In this document: positions 1 through 6,307 of the stretch, piece by piece
How positions within the stretch are numbered: position 1 is the stretch's first letter
Layout of the letters: each line of letters begins with the position of its first letter
Assembly (NCBI GenBank): GCA_008501575.1
Contig: QQUO01000366.1
Coordinates: forward strand, 1 to 6,364
Origin: Pseudomonadota bacterium
GTDB lineage: Bacteria; Pseudomonadota; Gammaproteobacteria; Xanthomonadales; Marinicellaceae
Length of the DNA stretch: 6,364 bases
Reading direction: 5' to 3'
The notes under the pieces: generated by a model
What the model saw: the letters and a program-made list of their open reading frames with translations, nothing else
Databases searched by the model: none
Told to the model about the DNA's origin: nothing
Position numbers and translations under genes: made by a program

Positions 1-501
1 CGGCGATGGATTATCACTGTCTGATAAAAGCACCAAATTAACATCATCCGCTGCCACAGCCTGGTCAATGGTTTTGACTGTATTTTGTGGCCAAAATAGT
101 ATTAAAGATATTAACAACAGGAAGATCAATGCGACCAAACCCACCTTGTTATATTGCTTACTTGGCTGTTCGTTTTTAATGGTGACCGGAGCAGTAAATC
201 GGTAACCAACACCTCTGTGGGTTTCAATTACAGGATTGCTTAAATCATCGTCATGAATTATTTTTCTTAAGCGAAGAATTTGCTTGGCTAATGCGGCATC
301 GGTAACAATCTGTCCATGCCAAACGGTATTGATTAAGTGATCTTTTGATAAAATTTGACCCTGGTTTTCAACCAATTCTAAAAGCAGATGATAGGCTTTG
401 GTGTTGATGGCTTGTTTTTTATTTTTGTAATATAAAGCCTGTTGGTGCCGAGATATATGAAAATCTAAAAAGTGATATTCAGGCATTGTTTGGCCACCCA
501 T
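1..501 (-). CDS. ToxR/CadC-like membrane-anchored winged-helix transcriptional regulator, N-terminal part (cut by left edge)
   Basis: The open frame runs 167 codons from ATG 501 to the left edge without a stop, so the C-terminus is missing. Residues about 8-104 read as an OmpR/PhoB-type winged helix (Trans_reg_C). A strand YHFLDFHIS opens the domain, helix 2 is near SKDHLINTVW (52-61), the recognition helix is near 67-82 (TDAALAKQILRLRKII), and the wing ends in the family-typical THRGVGYRF (94-102). There is no receiver domain. A hydrophobic segment follows at about 120-137 (VGLVALIFLLLISLILFW), then a polar stretch that should lie in the periplasm. This is the ToxR/CadC layout, in which a cytoplasmic DNA-binding head is controlled by a periplasmic sensor; the sensor is outside the window, so the signal is unknown. 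The start is uncertain: Met6 (ATG at 486) sits 7 nt after GGGTGG and begins the domain in the usual way (MPEYHF), so it may be the real start. It is divergent from truD. Confidence 0.85.
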   Translation of the reverse strand, partial: MGGQTMPEYHFLDFHISRHQQALYYKNKKQAINTKAYHLLLELVENQGQILSKDHLINTVWHGQIVTDAALAKQILRLRKIIHDDDLSNPVIETHRGVGYRFTAPVTIKNEQPSKQYNKVGLVALIFLLLISLILFWPQNTVKTIDQAVAADDVNLVLLSDSDNPSP

Positions 502-618
502 AATATTTTCTTAAGCAAGAATAAAATAAAAGCATTGTCTATCTATTTTACACATATTTATTATTTAGTTTAAGATTATTAAAGTCCTGTATAGCTCTGG
601 TTGAAGGAAAACAGAATG

Positions 619-654
619 ATAACGATTAATCCGACCGAAATCAAATAACGATTA
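619..654. repeat. Pair of 10-bp direct repeats ATAACGATTA
   Basis: ATAACGATTA occurs at 619-628 and again at 645-654, in the same orientation and 26 bp apart start to start (about 2.5 helical turns). It lies between a DNA-binding regulator gene and truD. A repeated operator for the regulator is possible but is inference only; in AT-rich DNA a 10-bp repeat in this length can arise by chance. Confidence 0.4.
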
Positions 655-699
655 TAAGCCACGTTCAAAGTAATACAGGGGTCAATAGACACACATCGC

Positions 700-722
700 C
701 CGCTGTATGAAAAACACAGCGG
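700..722. other. GC-rich hairpin in the intergenic region
   Basis: CCGCTGT (700-706) and ACAGCGG (716-722) are perfect inverted repeats of 7 bp around a 9-nt loop, in otherwise AT-rich DNA. No T-run follows on either strand, so it does not look like an intrinsic terminator. It lies upstream of the likely truD promoter. It could be a protein-binding palindrome or a relic of a repeat family. Confidence 0.5.
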
Positions 723-770
723 ATTGCTATGGAATAAATGATGGAATCATGTATTTCGGAGGATCAATCA

Positions 771-798
771 TACACAAACTTTGCAATAATCTTATAAT
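771..798 (+). promoter_or_regulatory. Probable sigma70 promoter of truD
   Basis: A perfect -10 box TATAAT (793-798) is preceded, with a 16-bp spacer, by TACACA (771-776), which matches 4 of 6 bases of the -35 consensus. A transcript would start near 805, giving a leader of about 30 nt before the truD ATG. A short inverted repeat, GGATCA (761-766) and TGATCC (798-803), brackets the promoter; its meaning is unknown. Confidence 0.5.
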
Positions 799-834
799 GA
801 TCCAACTGATTTGTTTTAATTAACCTAAGCCAAC

Positions 835-1869
835 ATGACAACACATTTCGACACCCTATTTCCAACCCTTAACAGTATCACCGCTGCAGGTGATATCAGA
901 GCATCAGCCACAGACTTTAGGGTCATTGAGCACCATGAAGTGAACTTCACCGAAAGTGGCGAACACCTGTGGTTTAACATCGAGAAAACCGATAGCAACA
1001 CCGCCTGGGTGGCGACGCAATTGGCCAGCGCTTGCAAGGTGCCTGCGCGACAAGTGGGCTTCGCCGGGATGAAAGACCGCCATGCAGTGACGCAACAATG
1101 GTTCAGTGTGCAATTACCTAAAATATCAGACATTGAACTCATCACTGCCAAATTACCCGATGAGGTAACAATTCTCGAACACCATTGGCATCAATCAAAA
1201 ATCAAAACCGGACAATTAAAATTCAACGAATTCATTTTGGTGATTAGAAACGTCAATGGTGACCAAACCGCCATCGAAGAAAACATCGTATTAGTTGAAC
1301 AACGGGGTGTGCCCAATTATTTTGGCCCTCAGCGCTTTGGCCATGATTTAAACAATATCCAACAAGCCAAAGATTGGTTTGCCGATAAAATCCGTGTTAA
1401 CAATAAAAAACTTCGTGGCATCCTGATATCCACTGCCCGCAGTCATATTTTTAACTTAATTGTGGCTCACCGCATCAAACACGATTTATGGCAACAGGTC
1501 ATTCCCGGTGATATCTTACAACTGGACCAAAGCCATTCCTGGTTTCCGGCCAGTGATGCCACAGAAACCGAATTAACCGAGCGTTTATCCGATTTTGACA
1601 TTCACATAACCGCCGCGCTTTGGGGTGAAGATCAGGTACAAAGCACTGATCAATGTGCCGAACTTGAAAACAGCATCGCCGCCACCCTGCCCGAGTACCA
1701 ACCGGGTTTTATCCAACACCGGGTTAAACAAGATCGTCGAGCAATACGCATTTACCCCAATGAGCTCCAACATCAATGGCAGGACGATGCCTTACTCTTG
1801 AGCTTCAAACTGCAACCCGGCGCCTACGCCACCAGCGTGCTGCGTGAAATTATTCAAATCCAGACATAA
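835..1869 (+). CDS. truD: tRNA pseudouridine(13) synthase TruD
   Basis: TruD converts uridine 13 of certain tRNAs (tRNA-Glu in E. coli) to pseudouridine in the cytoplasm. The 344-residue product is close to the 349 of E. coli TruD. The catalytic motif VGFAGMKDRHAVTQQW (74-89) contains the expected nucleophile Asp81, matching Asp80 of E. coli. Other family blocks are RGVPNYFGPQRFG (157-169), STARSHIFN (199-207), GDILQL and SWF in the TRUD insert region (225-237), and the C-terminal GAYATSVLREI (329-339). The start at 835 fits the family's N-terminal length; the ribosome binding site is poor (AACCTAAG). In many gammaproteobacteria truD sits in the ispD-ispF-truD-surE group; here none of those genes is adjacent. 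The last 20 bp overlap the 3' end of the convergent repeat-protein gene. No catalytic residue appears lost, so the gene should be functional. Confidence 0.97.
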   Translation: MTTHFDTLFPTLNSITAAGDIRASATDFRVIEHHEVNFTESGEHLWFNIEKTDSNTAWVATQLASACKVPARQVGFAGMKDRHAVTQQWFSVQLPKISDIELITAKLPDEVTILEHHWHQSKIKTGQLKFNEFILVIRNVNGDQTAIEENIVLVEQRGVPNYFGPQRFGHDLNNIQQAKDWFADKIRVNNKKLRGILISTARSHIFNLIVAHRIKHDLWQQVIPGDILQLDQSHSWFPASDATETELTERLSDFDIHITAALWGEDQVQSTDQCAELENSIAATLPEYQPGFIQHRVKQDRRAIRIYPNELQHQWQDDALLLSFKLQPGAYATSVLREIIQIQT

Positions 1870-4018
1870 ATATCAAATCTCGTTGAGACAGTATATGTAC
1901 GCTGTTGTTTCTATTTGAAGCAATTACAAATTGAGGCAAACTGGGTTCATCTTTAGCGAAAGGGATAATGGCACTTACGCCGAAACTTGTGTCAGTTAAT
2001 ACATGGCTCAGAAAAGATGTTCCATTGATATTTTTGCTTACATTTATTATGCCTGTCTGGTCACTGACATTGACCACATCTAAATTGTTGTCATGGCCAA
2101 CATCAGTGAATGCCAGATCTTTAATAATCTGGTCACTTAGAGCAATGAATGATTCAACAAATACACCCTGATTATTTTCCAATAGCCAGACAGCTTTATC
2201 ATTACTTGCATTAAAAACAATATCCACATCACCATCGTTATCAACATCGCCGGTTAAGATGGTTGTTGGTTTGGTTTTATTCGCAGATAATTCCTGTTTG
2301 CTAAATTGTCCGGTTCCATCATTATAAAAAACAGTGATGGTATTACCGAAATAACTGCCAACCAAGATGTCATCATGGCCATCTTGATTAATGTCATCAA
2401 TCCGGAGGGCCAATGCCCCATCCAGTTGATTATCAATGATGGTTTCCGTGAATTCTATGCCATTGACATCAAACCAGCGTAAGCTGTCGTCCAAGCTTGA
2501 GGTGGTCACCACATCAAGCTTTAAATCACCATTGACATCCATCACGGCGATACGCGCCGGATTATTGGCGCTGTCGCTAACAATAAATGTGTCAAATTGA
2601 CCCTGACCATTGTTGCGGTGGTAATAAAAACGATCATCCCAGGCACCCGCAGAAAAGACATCTAAATCACCGTCTTCATCAATATCTGCAAGTTTGACGC
2701 TTTGTGGCCCATCCACAGCATTATAAATAATATGTGTTTGATAACCATTGGTGGTTTTTTCTGCCCAATAAACAGTGTCATCACGAAAACCCACATAAAC
2801 CAAATCAGAGTCGCCATCACCATCAATATCACCAGCTTCTACATAAATGGCACCATCGGGGAAATCTTCCCAAACAACGTGTTCTTGATTGGTTTTATCA
2901 GGGACGTAGATGAGATTTCGGTTTTCAAAAAATGCTTGGGTAAGTAAAAGCGGCACACCATTATTTTCAAAAATTGCAACAGCAGCTGTAATATAGCCGT
3001 CTCTGCGGTTAGCGACTAACTGTTTATTTTGTGGGCCACTTATTTCCTGGGTATAAATACTGTCATGTAATCGAGAAATACTGATCAATTCTAAATCAGA
3101 ATCCTGATCGACATCGACACAATGAACCACATCAGCGCCAGGCAAATCATTATCAATAACTGTGGCACTAAAACTGTTATTGCCATTGTTGGTAAATAAC
3201 ATCACTTGATTGGCATCGGTAACACCGGCCACAAAGCCCGGTAATTGATTGCCCGTGATGTCACAGGTGTCGATATACCTGATTCCGGTTAACTGGTCAC
3301 TGACAAGAATCTCACTAAATGCACCACCACCCGTGTTGCTGAATAAACGAACACTGTTGTCTGCCGATGAAGCCACCAGAATATCCGTTAATTGATCATT
3401 GTTAAAATCAGCCACGACTATTTTTCTGGGTCTTAATGGGGATGATGACAAAACACTTGTTATAAATGACCCATCGGTATTTTGAAGGTGCATCAGTAGT
3501 TGGTTGTGTTCAAATGACAAACTAACCACATCCATCAAACCGTCCTGATTAAAATCCCCGGCTTGGGCATCGGTGGGTAAAATTACATCACTGGCAATGA
3601 TGTGCCTAAGGTAACCATGCGGTTGCGCCTGACTATCTGCTATCAAGGCAATCACTTCATCCGTTTCAATCGAAGGCACTAAAAAGTCTGTTTGCCCATC
3701 TCCATTCAAATCCGCTGCAGTTATTCGATAAGCGCCAATTACTTCCGTGCTTATCAATTGTTGCTCGAATTGTAACCCCCCTTGATTGATATAAGCCCGC
3801 ACATGACCATCATCAATCGAAGCCGACACCACATCCATTAAACCGTCTTGATTGAGATCGACGGCAATGGTTTCAACAACCCCGACCTGAGAAGGCCCAT
3901 GGACGATTTCGAGTTCCCAGCCATTCTGTAAGGTTTGGGCATGTGATCCAAGAACTAAACCAAACATCAACACAATAATGATGATGCTTAGCTTAAATTT
4001 GTTTCTGAAGGAAATCAT
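1850..4018 (-). CDS. Secreted FG-GAP/VCBS repeat protein, probably a double seven-bladed beta-propeller
   Basis: This 722-residue protein starts with a Sec signal peptide: basic residues, then a hydrophobic core SIIIIVLMFGLVLG (11-24), with a likely cut after SHA (27). The rest is a train of FG-GAP/VCBS-type repeats, each with a calcium-loop motif DxNxDGxxD. Taking the first Asp, or its aligned position, I place them at 54, 103, 155, 204, 253, 302, 349, 397, 445, 494, 542, 591, 639 and 686. That is 14 units spaced 47-52 residues apart, consistent with two seven-bladed propellers. Repeats 5 and 13 are weakened; 7 and 14 lack the acidic ligands. The mature chain has only two cysteines (252 and 300), in adjacent repeats. 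The C-terminus is RDLIFMSGFE, possibly a sorting tail. The gene follows the S10 peptidase gene by 9 nt and has no clear Shine-Dalgarno site, so it is probably translated by coupling. Such propellers often bind partners or carbohydrate; the function here is unknown. Confidence 0.9.
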   Translation of the reverse strand: MISFRNKFKLSIIIIVLMFGLVLGSHAQTLQNGWELEIVHGPSQVGVVETIAVDLNQDGLMDVVSASIDDGHVRAYINQGGLQFEQQLISTEVIGAYRITAADLNGDGQTDFLVPSIETDEVIALIADSQAQPHGYLRHIIASDVILPTDAQAGDFNQDGLMDVVSLSFEHNQLLMHLQNTDGSFITSVLSSSPLRPRKIVVADFNNDQLTDILVASSADNSVRLFSNTGGGAFSEILVSDQLTGIRYIDTCDITGNQLPGFVAGVTDANQVMLFTNNGNNSFSATVIDNDLPGADVVHCVDVDQDSDLELISISRLHDSIYTQEISGPQNKQLVANRRDGYITAAVAIFENNGVPLLLTQAFFENRNLIYVPDKTNQEHVVWEDFPDGAIYVEAGDIDGDGDSDLVYVGFRDDTVYWAEKTTNGYQTHIIYNAVDGPQSVKLADIDEDGDLDVFSAGAWDDRFYYHRNNGQGQFDTFIVSDSANNPARIAVMDVNGDLKLDVVTTSSLDDSLRWFDVNGIEFTETIIDNQLDGALALRIDDINQDGHDDILVGSYFGNTITVFYNDGTGQFSKQELSANKTKPTTILTGDVDNDGDVDIVFNASNDKAVWLLENNQGVFVESFIALSDQIIKDLAFTDVGHDNNLDVVNVSDQTGIINVSKNINGTSFLSHVLTDTSFGVSAIIPFAKDEPSLPQFVIASNRNNSVHILSQRDLIFMSGFE

Positions 4019-4027
4019 CCAATTAAA

Positions 4028-5539
4028 TTATTCATATTTCGCCGGCTTGCCGTTGGTTGTGGTATTTTTGATAAATTCTCTGATATCGTCATTGGCTTTT
4101 TGTAAATCTTCCTTGCGCAGGTACATCATGTGGCCGCTGCGATAGCCTTTAAAGGTCATGCGGTTTTGCATTTCGCCGCTGGGATCAATTTGCCGCATGG
4201 TGTACTTGGCGGCAGAATAAGTGGTGGCACCATCGTAATACCCCGATTGCACCAGGATATTTAAGTATGGGTTTTGTGCCATGGCCTGACGCAGGCCTTC
4301 ACGAACTTGATTGTTGGTCCGATCCCAGGGGCGGACGTCGCCAAACATTTGATAAGGCACATCGGTTTGATAGTTTAAAACTTCTCTGATGTAGTAATTA
4401 ATCGCCGGCGTAAAGGAATGCAACCATGATGTCAGTTCGGCACTGTAATCAGGGCTGTCACCGGTCAGCATTTTATCAATACCTAAATAGCGAGAATCCA
4501 GCCGACCAATGGTTTGACCGGTTTTATCCCGCAGTAATTCTTTCCAGAAAAAACGTGGTGAAACAACTAAATGACGTTGCAAGATGGCCTTTTCACTTAA
4601 ACCTGAATAATATGACATTTTAGCCGCCACTTGTTGCCGTTCCTGATCACTGATAAATCCACCCTTGGCCAAAGCCGGCATCAGTTCATTCATGGCGAAC
4701 TCTTCTGCAGCGGGTAAAATGTCGGTTAAATCCCGGTTTTGTAATTCTTCGGTCAGCATTTGATGATGCCAGGCGGCAGCGGTCATATATGGAAAGTCAA
4801 TGGCTGTGGATATGGCCGGGTCAGAACCCATGGCTTGATAATCCGCCGGCGACACCATAATCACTCCGTTAAGGTACATCCATTGTTTATTTTGTAAAGC
4901 CGCCGCCAAACCCATCACCCGGGTACCGCCGTAACTTTCCCCGATAATATATTTCGGCGAGCGCCAACGGTTGTTTCGCGATATAAATGTGGTAATCCAA
5001 TCAGATAAATATTCGATGTCTGCATTGATGCCAAAAAACAGCTTTTTATCCGGATATTCACCTTCTTTGTTTTTTACCATTCTGGAATAGCCGGTATTCA
5101 CCGGATTCACATAGACAATATCGGCCACATCCAAAATCGAATACGGATTGTCTTTCACACCATAGGGTTGTACCGGGTAACCCTCATCATCAATATTGAG
5201 AACCCGTGGTCCGGTGTATGCCACATGCATCCATACAGAAGCCGATCCCGGACCACCATTAAACGACACAATAATCGGTCTGCTCGCATCATGACTGACA
5301 TCACTGCGTTTATAGTAGGTATAAAACAAGGTGGCCATCACTTCACCGTCCTTATCCCATACCGGCTGGGTACCGGTGGTTGCGATATAAGGAACAACTT
5401 CACCTTTGATTTTAACTTTATTTTTTGTGACCACTTGAGATTCAATATCGACAATTCTGTTAAATGGACTGCTTTCTTGTTTTTCAGCAAAAGCGGTGAG
5501 ACAGGTGAATAGTAAAAAAATGAGTGCTGTGTTTTTCAT
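4028..5539 (-). CDS. Exported serine carboxypeptidase, peptidase family S10
   Basis: This 503-residue protein has a signal peptide MKNTALIFLLFTCLTAFA with a likely cut after Ala18, so it should act in the periplasm or outside. Family S10 enzymes remove C-terminal amino acids from peptides with a Ser-Asp-His triad. All parts are visible: FNGGPGSASVW (93-103, oxyanion and substrate-carboxylate region), NPVNTGYSR (145-153), GESYGG (200-205) with nucleophile Ser202, SGYYDGATT (432-440) with Asp436, and YRSGHMMY (466-473) with His470. The length fits bacterial S10 members. The mature chain has no cysteine, unlike the disulfide-rich eukaryotic enzymes. The start is fixed by the signal peptide; there is no evident Shine-Dalgarno site and a strong promoter lies only about 20 bp upstream. 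It is the first gene of a two-gene unit with the repeat protein. The natural substrate cannot be read from the sequence. Confidence 0.95.
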   Translation of the reverse strand: MKNTALIFLLFTCLTAFAEKQESSPFNRIVDIESQVVTKNKVKIKGEVVPYIATTGTQPVWDKDGEVMATLFYTYYKRSDVSHDASRPIIVSFNGGPGSASVWMHVAYTGPRVLNIDDEGYPVQPYGVKDNPYSILDVADIVYVNPVNTGYSRMVKNKEGEYPDKKLFFGINADIEYLSDWITTFISRNNRWRSPKYIIGESYGGTRVMGLAAALQNKQWMYLNGVIMVSPADYQAMGSDPAISTAIDFPYMTAAAWHHQMLTEELQNRDLTDILPAAEEFAMNELMPALAKGGFISDQERQQVAAKMSYYSGLSEKAILQRHLVVSPRFFWKELLRDKTGQTIGRLDSRYLGIDKMLTGDSPDYSAELTSWLHSFTPAINYYIREVLNYQTDVPYQMFGDVRPWDRTNNQVREGLRQAMAQNPYLNILVQSGYYDGATTYSAAKYTMRQIDPSGEMQNRMTFKGYRSGHMMYLRKEDLQKANDDIREFIKNTTTNGKPAKYE

Positions 5540-5556
5540 GAGTTCGTAGTTATTGA

Positions 5557-5584
5557 ATTATATTAAATGTATAGATTGTGTAAA
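5557..5584 (-). promoter_or_regulatory. Promoter of the S10 peptidase / repeat-protein unit
   Basis: Read on the minus strand, TTTACA (5584-5579) lies 16 bp before a perfect TATAAT (5562-5557), a near-consensus sigma70 promoter (11 of 12 bases). Transcription should start near 5550, leaving a leader of only about 11 nt before ATG 5539. This fits the lack of a Shine-Dalgarno sequence there. Confidence 0.65.
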
Positions 5585-5671
5585 AATAAGTCACCATTGT
5601 CAAACCATGTAAGCGGATCTTGCTTATTTATCAGGAAAAGAACGCCATACAAAAATCTTTTAAGAATATAC

Positions 5672-5714
5672 GGAACCTTTTGCTTTCGAGCCGCATCCTC
5701 ACAGTGAATACAAT
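5672..5714 (+). promoter_or_regulatory. Possible promoter(s) of the DUF4142 gene
   Basis: Two weak candidates overlap. One is a -10-like TACAAT (5709-5714) with a poor -35 (TCGAGC, 5686-5691), giving a leader of about 30 nt. The other resembles an extracytoplasmic-function sigma site: GGAACC (5672-5677), then TCCTCA (5696-5701) after an 18-bp gap. Neither is strong enough to prefer on sequence alone. Confidence 0.3.
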
Positions 5715-5735
5715 CCAATTTATTAATTTTTTTAA

Positions 5736-5742
5736 AAAGGTG
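5736..5742 (+). promoter_or_regulatory. Ribosome binding site of the DUF4142 gene
   Basis: AAAGGTG (5736-5742) lies 7 nt before ATG 5750. It is the clearest ribosome binding site in the window and decides this start, which also gives an intact signal peptide. Confidence 0.75.
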
Positions 5743-5749
5743 AATACAT

Positions 5750-6307
5750 ATGTTAAATAAACAATCCCCCTTCAAAATTCTTGTCATGACCTCCATCTGC
5801 CTGACAGGCTTATTGAGCTATGCCAATGCCCATAATAATCAGGACCATGAGGCGGCAGCTTTAACCGATGCCAATATTGCGGCCATTGTGGTCGGGGCTA
5901 ATAAGATCGACATCTCAGCCGGTCACATTGCTTTAAAGCACTCTGACAATGAACAGGTAAAGAAATTTGCCAATCTCATGATTGTCGACCACCAATCTGT
6001 CCTTGATGCGGCTGTGGCACTGGTCACTCGTCTGGGTGTTGATCCTGAAAACACTGATTTGGTACACACCTTGGCTGAACAATCACAACAACACGAAGCC
6101 AAACTAAAAACCTTATCAGGCGATGCCTTTGACAAAGTCTACATCGATCATGAGGTGGCCTACCATCAAGCGGTGATTGAGGTCATCGAAAAACAGTTGA
6201 TACCATCGGCGAGCAATGCAGAACTGAAAGCTTTATTGGAATCTGTCTTGCCTGCTTTTAAGGCACATTTAGACCATAGCCTGATGATACAGCAAACATT
6301 ATCATGA
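5750..6307 (+). CDS. Exported DUF4142 domain protein (ferritin-like helical bundle)
   Basis: This 185-residue protein has a signal peptide with hydrophobic core ILVMTSICLTGLL (10-22) and a likely cut after ANA (27), followed by a histidine-rich linker. The mature part is nearly all helix and matches DUF4142. It has the family pattern from DANIAAIVVGANKIDISAG (40-58) through VKKFANLMIVDHQSVLDAA (70-88) with the conserved Asp-His pair 80-81. It continues with FDKVYIDHEVAYHQAV (127-142) and a final LPAFKAHLDHSL (167-178). Conserved His81, His139 and His173 could face a helical-bundle core, as in ferritin-like proteins, but metal binding is not shown for this protein. The family is poorly characterised; members are exported and often linked to envelope or stress conditions. 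It is divergent from the S10 gene, and its stop overlaps the next start by 4 bp, so the two are probably translated together. Confidence 0.9.
   Translation: MLNKQSPFKILVMTSICLTGLLSYANAHNNQDHEAAALTDANIAAIVVGANKIDISAGHIALKHSDNEQVKKFANLMIVDHQSVLDAAVALVTRLGVDPENTDLVHTLAEQSQQHEAKLKTLSGDAFDKVYIDHEVAYHQAVIEVIEKQLIPSASNAELKALLESVLPAFKAHLDHSLMIQQTLS

Larger units (their letters stand above)
502..834. other. Divergent intergenic region between the regulator and truD
   Basis: This is about 330 bp of AT-rich non-coding sequence with the start regions of two divergent genes at its ends. It contains a 10-bp direct repeat (619-628 and 645-654), a 7-bp GC-rich hairpin (700-722) and a probable truD promoter (771-798). 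I see no convincing promoter for the regulator, although the AT-rich stretch at about 510-590 is where one would be expected. A perfect GGAGG (758-762) is not followed by a start codon at a usable distance. No tRNA-like structure or convincing small gene was seen. Confidence 0.7.

Noticed and set aside
738..823. Short reading frames of about 20-25 codons upstream of truD, with a GGAGG at 758-762
   Set aside because: The GGAGG lies inside these frames rather than before a start, and no ATG, GTG or TTG follows at a usable distance.
825..1151. Open frames on the minus strand within truD (also 904-1113 and 1585-1776)
   Set aside because: They lie opposite a clearly conserved truD and encode no recognisable protein.
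1870..1917. Possible terminator just past the truD stop
   Set aside because: Only short, imperfect stems are present with no clear T-run, and the stretch is coding sequence on the minus strand.
2254..2436. A minus-strand frame within the repeat-protein gene, and plus-strand frames at 1968-2171 and 2702-2947
   Set aside because: They are out-of-frame readings of the repetitive Asp/Asn-rich coding sequence.
4426..4623. Plus-strand open frames opposite the S10 gene (also 5168-5512)
   Set aside because: The S10 frame carries all catalytic motifs; the opposite frames have no signal or domain.
4028..5539. Reading the S10 protein as a lipoprotein because of Cys13
   Set aside because: The residues before Cys13 (LFT) do not form a proper lipobox, while AFA at 16-18 is a good ordinary cleavage site.
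5610..5626. Hairpin TAAGC-N7-GCTTA between the divergent S10 and DUF4142 genes
   Set aside because: The stem is only 5 bp with no T-run; such structures are expected by chance in AT-rich DNA.
5563..5796. A 77-codon open frame on the minus strand across the divergent promoter region
   Set aside because: It overlaps the well-supported start, ribosome binding site and signal peptide of the DUF4142 gene and the S10 promoter, and its product resembles no family I know.
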